Of a DNA stretch of 6,910 nucleotides, positions 1 through 4,976 are shown in pieces. The position numbers and the translations under genes were made by a program. The notes below the pieces were generated by a model. It had not been told where the DNA came from. It ran no database searches and was given only the letters and a program-made list of their open reading frames with translations. The stretch is from Raoultibacter massiliensis (GTDB taxonomy: Bacteria > Actinomycetota > Coriobacteriia > Coriobacteriales > Eggerthellaceae). Every line of letters starts with the position of its first letter. The stretch's first letter is position 1. Location of the stretch: the NCBI RefSeq assembly GCF_900199545.1, contig NZ_LT962671.1, forward strand, positions 1 through 6,910, given 5' to 3'.

Positions 1-159
1 CCCGGGCGACGAGCGACGGGCGGGCCCGATCGGGTGTACGCCGCTTTTCAATGGATTTCTCCCGTGCATTGCCGCCCGTCCAGGCGCATCTCGACGACCG
101 TTTGCCCGCGAGCTCTCGGTCGTGAAGTGGAGATTGCCGTCGGAGAAGCTTCGATGCGA
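1..159. other. Upstream region with no supported gene
   Basis: No coding region can be supported here. The + frame that later becomes gene 1 is open from position 2, but its translation before about 266 is Arg/Pro-rich without a recognisable fold. A different + frame ends in a TGA at about 117-119 and could be the tail of an upstream gene, but the piece is too short to judge. The stretch contains a 7-bp inverted repeat (94-100 with 117-123, 16-nt loop) and a 10-bp palindrome at 25-34. Neither is followed by a T-run, so I do not call a terminator. Confidence 0.5.
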
Positions 160-165
160 TATAAT
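134..165 (+). promoter_or_regulatory. Probable sigma-70-type promoter for the HEAT-like gene
   Basis: A perfect TATAAT lies at 160-165, in an AT-rich island (about 158-200) that contrasts with the GC-rich surroundings. The best -35 match is TTGCCG at 134-139, but its 20-bp spacer is longer than ideal. No hexamer at 16-18 bp spacing is convincing, and there is no extended -10 TGn. Transcription would begin near 172, leaving a leader of about 94 nt before the TTG start at 266. The box lies inside the N-terminal extension of the longer reading frame, which is an argument against the GTG at 122 as start. Confidence 0.5.
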
Positions 166-254
166 GGAATTGAATTATTCTGGCACAAAGCATCGATTTA
201 TCCCGCGTGCAAACAGGGTTCTGCTATATGTGCCCAGGCCGACAAGCGGCAGAT

Positions 255-258
255 GGAG
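255..258 (+). promoter_or_regulatory. Shine-Dalgarno site selecting the TTG start at 266
   Basis: GGAG at 255-258 is 7 nt upstream of the in-frame TTG at 266. The alternative starts in the same frame (GTG at 122, ATG at 164) either precede or overlap the TATAAT at 160-165. Confidence 0.6.
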
Positions 259-265
259 ACACGAA

Positions 266-868
266 TTGAGCGAAAAATCACAAGACACGAAAGATCTGGC
301 GGCTCGGGCGATCGAGAGCGATGCTGTCTTGGCCGAGCTTGTTGAAAACCTCTCGGGAGCATCGAGGAGGATTCGCCAGATATCGGCTGCGGTTCTCGCC
401 CAGGTTGCCAAGGAATCTCCCGATCGGCTGATCGACTACGCAGGAGCCGTCGTCGACGCGCTCAACCGACCCGAAGCCCAGACGCGCTGGGAGTGCCTCG
501 ATGTGCTCACAGCCTTGGTCGATCGCGATTCGCGCGTGTGCGACAGAGCGGTATCAGGGGCTGAAACGGCGTTGTTCGACGAGGAGAGCGGCCCGGTGCG
601 GCTTGCGGCCATGCGTTTCCTCTGTGCGCTCGGCGCAACGACCGAAAACCGATCCGAAAAAGTCTGGCCGCTTGTGGACGAGGCCATCCAATGCTACCAT
701 GGCGACCTTGAGTTTCAGGACATGCTCGTTGCGGTTGTCGATTTTTCTGCGGGCAAGCTCAGCCCAACGGTGAAAAGCGAACTTGCCGAGCGTATGAAGT
801 TCGACGCCGAAAACAGTCGCGGCGCTTTGAAGCGCAGGGCAGCCCAGATCATCGAAAACGTTTCGTAA
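266..868 (+). CDS. HEAT/ARM-like all-helical repeat protein of unknown function
   Basis: I do not recognise a specific gene. The start chosen is TTG at 266, with GGAG 7 nt upstream, giving 200 residues. The frame also extends back to a GTG at 122, but those 48 residues look non-coding and span a perfect -10 box. The protein is predicted almost entirely helical and reads as consecutive amphipathic helix pairs: about residues 20-49, 53-86, 90-123 and 131-178, plus a C-terminal helix at 187-198. Evenly spaced Arg, Ala and Leu (RRIRQISAAVLAQVA, then TRWECLDVLTALVD, then VRLAAMRFLCAL) resemble HEAT or ARM repeats. There is no signal peptide, membrane segment or catalytic motif, so a soluble cytoplasmic scaffold or partner-binding role is inferred. 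It ends 73 bp before isocitrate dehydrogenase on the same strand with no terminator between, so co-transcription is likely. The repeat-type call is fairly safe; any link to TCA-cycle enzymes is speculation from position alone. Confidence 0.7.
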   Translation: MSEKSQDTKDLAARAIESDAVLAELVENLSGASRRIRQISAAVLAQVAKESPDRLIDYAGAVVDALNRPEAQTRWECLDVLTALVDRDSRVCDRAVSGAETALFDEESGPVRLAAMRFLCALGATTENRSEKVWPLVDEAIQCYHGDLEFQDMLVAVVDFSAGKLSPTVKSELAERMKFDAENSRGALKRRAAQIIENVS

Positions 869-926
869 CCTTCGGGCGAAGATGCGGCGCGCTGATCGCG
901 GCGTTTTCGCGAGGAGCGTACATCCG

Positions 927-933
927 AGGAGGA
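927..933 (+). promoter_or_regulatory. Strong Shine-Dalgarno site for isocitrate dehydrogenase
   Basis: AGGAGGA at 927-933 sits 8 nt before ATG 942. It settles the start against the upstream in-frame ATG at 882, which would add 20 Arg-rich residues unlike the family's N-terminus. The mature N-terminus then begins directly with the typical first strand and LIPGDGIG loop. Confidence 0.85.
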
Positions 934-941
934 ACGCAGCA

Positions 942-2033
942 ATGGCAAAGCATACGGTCACGCTCATCCCGGGCGATGGCATCGGCATTGAAACCTCTGC
1001 CGCCATGCAACGCGTCGTAGAGGCGAGCGGCGCCGAAATCGAGTGGGAGATCGCCGAGGCGGGTGCCTCTATGGTGGAGGCCTGCGGCACCCCGCTTCCC
1101 GATTCGACGATCGAGGCGGTGCGGCGAAACGGGGTGGCGATCAAAGGACCCGTTACCACGCCGGTCGGCGAGGGATTCAGGAGTGTCAACGTTGCGCTTC
1201 GCCAAGCACTCGACCTGTACGTCTGCTTGCGTCCGGTCCTGTCGATTCCGGGGGCGGGCGGTCGTTACGACGATGTCGATCTGGTTATCGTGCGGGAGAA
1301 CTCCGAGGATTTGTACGCCGGGATCGAATTCGAGGAAGGCGCCGACGAAACGCGCGAGCTGATCGAATTCTGCCGCAGTGCGCAGGCGGGTGCGATCCGC
1401 CCCGATTCGGGCATATCCATCAAGCCGGTATCCGTTACCGCAACGCGCAACATCGTGCGCTATGCGTTCGAATACGCGCTTGAGCACGGGCGTTCCAAGG
1501 TGACGGCCGTCCACAAGGCGAACATCATGAAACATACCGACGGCCTGTTCCTTCGGGTCGCCCGCGAAGTTGCGAAGCGCTACGAGGGTCGCATCGAATT
1601 CGACGATCGGATCATCGATGCGTTCTGCATGAACATGGTCATCGATCCGACGCAGTTCGATGTGATCGTGTTTCCGAACCTCTACGGCGATATAGCGAGC
1701 GATTTGGGGGCGGGTCTGGTCGGCGGATTGGGAATCGCGCCCGGTGCGAACATCGGGGATGGGTGTGCGGTGTTCGAGGCCGTTCACGGCTCGGCGCCCG
1801 ATATTGCGGGCAAAAACCTTGCCAACCCGACTGCCGAAATCCTTTCTGCGGCGATGATGCTCGATCATCTCGGCGAAACGGCATGCGCTTCGCGCATTCG
1901 CAAGGCCGTCTGCCAGGTGTATGCCGAGGGTGCCGTGCTCACGGCCGACATCCGCAAGGCGACTGGATCGACGCATGCGGCCGCAAGCTGCACCGAGTTC
2001 ACCGATGCCCTCGTTGCGGCGTTGACTTCATAG
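942..2033 (+). CDS. icd: Isocitrate dehydrogenase, NAD-type
   Basis: This cytoplasmic enzyme oxidatively decarboxylates isocitrate to 2-oxoglutarate and CO2. It has 363 residues, complete, in the range of the short NAD-dependent members of the isocitrate/isopropylmalate dehydrogenase family (E. coli Icd has 416). It opens with LIPGDGIG (8-15). The isocitrate-binding segment is S81, N83, R87 and R97, very like E. coli S113, N115, R119 and R129. R118 and Y125 (RENSEDLY) match E. coli R153 and Y160, K192 matches K230, and the metal aspartates are D226, D250 and D254. The cofactor loop reads HGSAPDIAG (282-290). D287-I288 stand where NADP enzymes carry Lys-Tyr, so NAD is the predicted cofactor. 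The S81/N83 pattern separates it from isopropylmalate and homoisocitrate dehydrogenases. It lies 75 bp upstream of aconitase, the preceding pathway step, on the same strand, which supports the assignment. S81 corresponds to the serine phosphorylated by AceK in E. coli; no kinase gene is present here. Confidence 0.95.
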   Translation: MAKHTVTLIPGDGIGIETSAAMQRVVEASGAEIEWEIAEAGASMVEACGTPLPDSTIEAVRRNGVAIKGPVTTPVGEGFRSVNVALRQALDLYVCLRPVLSIPGAGGRYDDVDLVIVRENSEDLYAGIEFEEGADETRELIEFCRSAQAGAIRPDSGISIKPVSVTATRNIVRYAFEYALEHGRSKVTAVHKANIMKHTDGLFLRVAREVAKRYEGRIEFDDRIIDAFCMNMVIDPTQFDVIVFPNLYGDIASDLGAGLVGGLGIAPGANIGDGCAVFEAVHGSAPDIAGKNLANPTAEILSAAMMLDHLGETACASRIRKAVCQVYAEGAVLTADIRKATGSTHAAASCTEFTDALVAALTS

Positions 2034-2091
2034 TGCCTGCGGGGGCCGAAAGGGCGCTCGCTGCCGGATAAGATGCATGAATGAAAAGACG

Positions 2092-2098
2092 AGAGGGG
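2092..2098 (+). promoter_or_regulatory. Shine-Dalgarno site for aconitase
   Basis: AGAGGGG at 2092-2098 lies 10 nt before ATG 2109, slightly longer than optimal spacing. No other in-frame start with a better site is visible, and the protein length from ATG 2109 fits the family. Confidence 0.6.
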
Positions 2099-2108
2099 TT
2101 TTGAACCT

Positions 2109-4766
2109 ATGACGCAAAAGCAATCCACCCGAAGCGATCGGCTTGTTGTCGGTGGCGAAACGTATACGTATTTTCCCGTTTCTTCGGTCGAAGGATCCGA
2201 GAAGCTGCCGTTTTCCCTAACGGTGCTGCTTGAGAACGCGCTTCGATGCTCCGCGACCGATGAGGAAGCGCGCGAAGCCGCTGCGAGGATCATCGAAGCG
2301 GGTCTTGCGGGCGAGGTTGGAGAGGAGCTGTCGTACAGTCCGGCGCGCGTGCTCCTGCAGGACTTCACCGGCGTGCCGGTATTCGTCGATTTTGCCGTGA
2401 TGCGCGAGGCCATGGCGTCGCTTGGGGGGGATCCGGCAAAGGTTAACCCCCAGATTCCCTGCGATCTGGTTATCGATCATTCGGTGATCGCCGACGAGGC
2501 GGGATGCGCAGGCGCGCTGCAGAAGAACATGGAGCTCGAATTCGAGCGCAACAACGAACGTTACACGTTTCTCAAATGGGCGCAGAGCTCGTTCGAGAAC
2601 GTGCGCATCGTGCCTCCCGGAGGCGGAATATGCCATCAGATCAACGTTGAGAAATTCTCGCAGGTTGCGATGGTTCGCGAGGCTGAAGGCGAGAAGACCG
2701 TTTACTTCGATACGGTTGTGGGAACCGATAGCCATACGACGACGGCGAACGGCATCGGCGTTTTGAGTTGGGGCGTAGGCGGCATCGAGGCCGAGGCCGC
2801 TGCGCTTGGCCAGCCGATCACGACGCTCGTTCCCCGAGTCGTGGGCATCAAGCTGACGGGCGCGCTTTCGGAAGGCGTGTCGGCGATGGATCTTGCGCTC
2901 GTGTTTGCGAACATGCTGCGTGCACGCGGGGTGGTAGGGTCGTTCGTCGAATGCTTCGGTCCCGGGCTCGAAAGCCTGAGCGCCACCCAGCGCGCTTGCG
3001 TTGCGAACATGACTCCCGAATACGGATGCACGTGCACGCTGTTCCCCGTCGATCGGCAGACGCTCGACTACCTGCGTGTGACGGGACGCAGCGACGAACA
3101 GATCGCGCTGATCGAAGCCTATGCGAAGGCGCAGGGCTTCTGGAACGATCCGTCGGCCGAACCCCGTGCGTATGCGGAGGTTATCGAACTCGACCTTTCC
3201 TCCGTCAAGCGCAATCTCGCCGGTCCTTCGCGTCCGCACGACCTCATCGCCGCCGCCGATGCGCAAGGGGCGTTTTATTCGGTCTGCGCCGACAGGGGGT
3301 TGTCGCTCGACAAGCGGGTCGAGGTCGAAGTGCTCGGCGAGCGCTTCGGGCTTTCGCACGGCGCTCTCGCCATCGCGGCGGTTACGAGCTGCACGACCGC
3401 AACCGATCCAGCCATGATGATCGCTTCGGGGCTGATTGCGAAGCGTGCCGCCGAAGCGGGGCTTGCGGCCAAGCCGTGGGTCAAATGCGTGCTCGCGCCC
3501 GGAAGCAAGGCGACTGAGCTTCTGCTCGAGCGTGCGGGCCTTATCGATGGGCTGCAGAAGCTCGGCTTCTACAACTGCGGGTTCGGGTGCATGAGCTGCA
3601 TCGGCAATTCGGGTCCCATCCTTTCTTCGATGCACGACGTGGCGGGCGAGATCGAGCTTGCGAGCGTGCTTTCCGGGAACAGGAACTTCGAGGGCCGTAT
3701 CTCGCCCGACGTGTCCCAGAACTACCTTGCGGCGCCTGCGATGGTGATCGCTTATGCGCTCGTCGGCACGATCGACTTCGATTTCGAAAACGATCCGCTG
3801 GGCACGGACGGCAACGGCGATAAGGTGTTTCTCGCCGACATCTGGCCAAGCGATGCCGAGATCGCGCGCGAACTCGAAGCCTGCGTGACACGCGACCTCT
3901 ACGACGAGGGCCGCGAGGGTCTCATGGACGGCGACGCGCGCTGGCAGGCGCTCTCGGTCGATCCGAGTGCGACGTTTTCATGGGACGACGCTTCGACTTA
4001 CGTTCGCCGCGCCCCGTACTTCGACGGCATGGGCGTCGAACCTGCGGCGGTGGAGCCCATCGTGGGCGCCCGGGTGCTCGAGAGCCTCGGCGATTTCATC
4101 ACCACCGACCACATCAGCCCTGCGGGCTCCATCGCATCCGATTCGCCGGCGGCAGCCTATCTGCGCGAGCGCGGCGTGCCCGAAGAGCTGTTCAACACCT
4201 ACGGCTCGCGGCGCGGCAACCACGAAGTCATGATGCGCGGCACGTTCGCCAATGTGAAGCTCCAGAACAAGCTTGCCGAGGGCAGGCGCGGGCATTGGAC
4301 GCGCGATCAACTGACGGGCGAGCTTGCAAGCGTATTCGACGCCGCCATGGACTACGAGGCCAACGAGGTTCCGCTCGTGGTGCTTGCCGGCAAGATGTAC
4401 GGAAGCGGTTCGTCGCGCGACTGGGCGGCGAAGGGTCCGATGCTGCTCGGCGTTCGCGCGGCGTTCGCCGAAAGCTTCGAGCGCATCCACCGGTCGAACC
4501 TGATCGGCATGGGCATCCTTCCCCTGCAATTCATGGAAGGCGAAAACGCCGAAACGCTCGGTCTTGACGGCAGCGAGGCGATAAGCATCGAGCCGGTTGA
4601 TTTTTCGGGCGGCCTTCCGAAGCCTGCGACCGTTACCGTGACGGCTGTGAAGCCCGATGGCACCGAAACCGCGTTTCAGGCGATCGTGCGCGTGGATACG
4701 CCGACGGAGGGCCGCTATTTCGAGCAGGGCGGAATCCTTCCGTACGTGCTTCGCACGCTGGTCTAG
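2109..4766 (+). CDS. acnA: Aconitate hydratase, AcnA/IRP1 type
   Basis: This [4Fe-4S] enzyme interconverts citrate and isocitrate via cis-aconitate in the cytoplasm. It has 885 residues, complete, close to E. coli AcnA (891). Family landmarks run in order: LPFSLTVLLENALR (33-46); DFTGVPVFVDFAVMR; IDHS with D123-H124; H176 in GICHQIN; GTDSHT with D207-S208-H209; first cluster cysteine C428; the CMSC pair C494 and C497; NRNFEGR (524-530) of the active site; TTDHISPAG (665-673); YGSRRGNHEV from Y698; and GSGSSRDW with S768, S769 and R770 in the swivelling C-terminal domain. The first cluster motif reads SCTTATDP, whereas most AcnA proteins have SCTN followed by TSNP. The cysteine is kept, but the neighbouring Asn is Thr. 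The gene follows icd by 75 bp and likely shares its transcript. AcnA/IRP1-type proteins can bind mRNA when the cluster is lost, but nothing here shows this one does. Alternatives such as 2-methylisocitrate dehydratase are less likely given the icd neighbour. Confidence 0.96.
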   Translation: MTQKQSTRSDRLVVGGETYTYFPVSSVEGSEKLPFSLTVLLENALRCSATDEEAREAAARIIEAGLAGEVGEELSYSPARVLLQDFTGVPVFVDFAVMREAMASLGGDPAKVNPQIPCDLVIDHSVIADEAGCAGALQKNMELEFERNNERYTFLKWAQSSFENVRIVPPGGGICHQINVEKFSQVAMVREAEGEKTVYFDTVVGTDSHTTTANGIGVLSWGVGGIEAEAAALGQPITTLVPRVVGIKLTGALSEGVSAMDLALVFANMLRARGVVGSFVECFGPGLESLSATQRACVANMTPEYGCTCTLFPVDRQTLDYLRVTGRSDEQIALIEAYAKAQGFWNDPSAEPRAYAEVIELDLSSVKRNLAGPSRPHDLIAAADAQGAFYSVCADRGLSLDKRVEVEVLGERFGLSHGALAIAAVTSCTTATDPAMMIASGLIAKRAAEAGLAAKPWVKCVLAPGSKATELLLERAGLIDGLQKLGFYNCGFGCMSCIGNSGPILSSMHDVAGEIELASVLSGNRNFEGRISPDVSQNYLAAPAMVIAYALVGTIDFDFENDPLGTDGNGDKVFLADIWPSDAEIARELEACVTRDLYDEGREGLMDGDARWQALSVDPSATFSWDDASTYVRRAPYFDGMGVEPAAVEPIVGARVLESLGDFITTDHISPAGSIASDSPAAAYLRERGVPEELFNTYGSRRGNHEVMMRGTFANVKLQNKLAEGRRGHWTRDQLTGELASVFDAAMDYEANEVPLVVLAGKMYGSGSSRDWAAKGPMLLGVRAAFAESFERIHRSNLIGMGILPLQFMEGENAETLGLDGSEAISIEPVDFSGGLPKPATVTVTAVKPDGTETAFQAIVRVDTPTEGRYFEQGGILPYVLRTLV

Positions 4767-4784
4767 CCGTCGGATCCCCCTGGT

Positions 4785-4829
4785 GAAGATAACGCCGCAT
4801 GCGGCAGAACCGCATGCGGGCGGATCTTC
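4785..4829 (+). repeat. Large composite hairpin in the acnA 3' region
   Basis: Two copies of the palindrome CCGCATGCGG (4795-4804 and 4810-4819) are separated by 5 nt and can pair with each other as a 10-bp stem with loop CAGAA. Flanking GAAGAT (4785-4790) and ATCTTC (4824-4829) add an outer 6-bp stem across a small 4-by-4 internal loop. It starts 18 bp after the aconitase stop codon. No T-run follows, so it is not an ordinary intrinsic terminator. An mRNA 3'-end stabiliser, a REP-like palindrome or a protein-binding site are all possible. Confidence 0.65.
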
Positions 4830-4882
4830 TGCTGGGCGGAATCGATGGACAAGCTTCTTCATCACCGTTCGGTAAACTTCTC

Positions 4883-4910
4883 GGGCCGTGCGCGTGCGCG
4901 CGGCCCTTTA
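4883..4910 (+). terminator. Probable intrinsic terminator after the icd-acnA unit
   Basis: GGGCCG at 4883-4888 pairs with CGGCCC at 4901-4906. The inner bases extend the stem to 10 bp with one G-U pair and a CGTG tetraloop. It is followed by a short TTT (4907-4909) and preceded by an AAA-containing stretch. The U-tract is short, so efficiency is uncertain. The position, 116 bp after the aconitase stop and 70 bp before the next start, fits a transcription-unit boundary. Confidence 0.6.
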
Positions 4911-4913
4911 CGG

Positions 4914-4919
4914 TACAAT
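4914..4919 (+). promoter_or_regulatory. Possible -10 box for the membrane-protein gene
   Basis: TACAAT at 4914-4919 lies just after the terminator hairpin and would give a leader of about 50 nt before GTG 4977. No -35 hexamer is recognisable, since the expected position falls in the GC-rich stem. The leader also contains two tandem TTGCA pentamers at 4940-4949, of unknown meaning. Confidence 0.35.
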
Positions 4920-4960
4920 ACTGAGAACGTGTAATCTATTTGCATTGCATTGTGCACTGA

Positions 4961-4967
4961 GAAGGGA
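4961..4967 (+). promoter_or_regulatory. Shine-Dalgarno site selecting the GTG start at 4977
   Basis: GAAGGGA at 4961-4967 is 9 nt upstream of GTG 4977. An ATG at 4967-4969 is in another frame and leads to a stop after about 40 codons. In the GTG frame a stop (TAA, 4932-4934) lies a short way upstream, and between it and 4977 the only other start-like codon, TTG 4950, precedes the Shine-Dalgarno site. Confidence 0.65.
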
Positions 4968-4976
4968 TGTTTATTC

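Noticed and set aside
25..46. Palindrome CCCGATCGGG followed by CTTTT as a terminator of an upstream gene
   Set aside because: The palindrome has no loop, the outer GGCG/CGCC pairing is interrupted, and the T-run is separated from it, so it does not form a convincing terminator.
870..881. CTTCGGGCGAAG hairpin between gene 1 and icd as a terminator
   Set aside because: Only four base pairs can form around a tetraloop, and no T-run follows.
849..1976. 375-residue minus-strand open frame opposite icd
   Set aside because: It mirrors the confident isocitrate dehydrogenase gene, and its Arg/His-rich product has no recognisable domain.
2217..3635. 472-residue minus-strand open frame opposite acnA
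   Set aside because: It lies entirely within a fully conserved aconitase gene and its translation shows no family features; it is an antisense shadow.
4805..4809. CAGAA hairpin loop as an iron-responsive element bound by the neighbouring AcnA/IRP1-type aconitase
   Set aside because: The consensus loop is a six-base CAGUGN with a bulged C five pairs below. Here the loop is five bases, lacks the GUG part, and the stem has no bulge, so the resemblance is likely chance.
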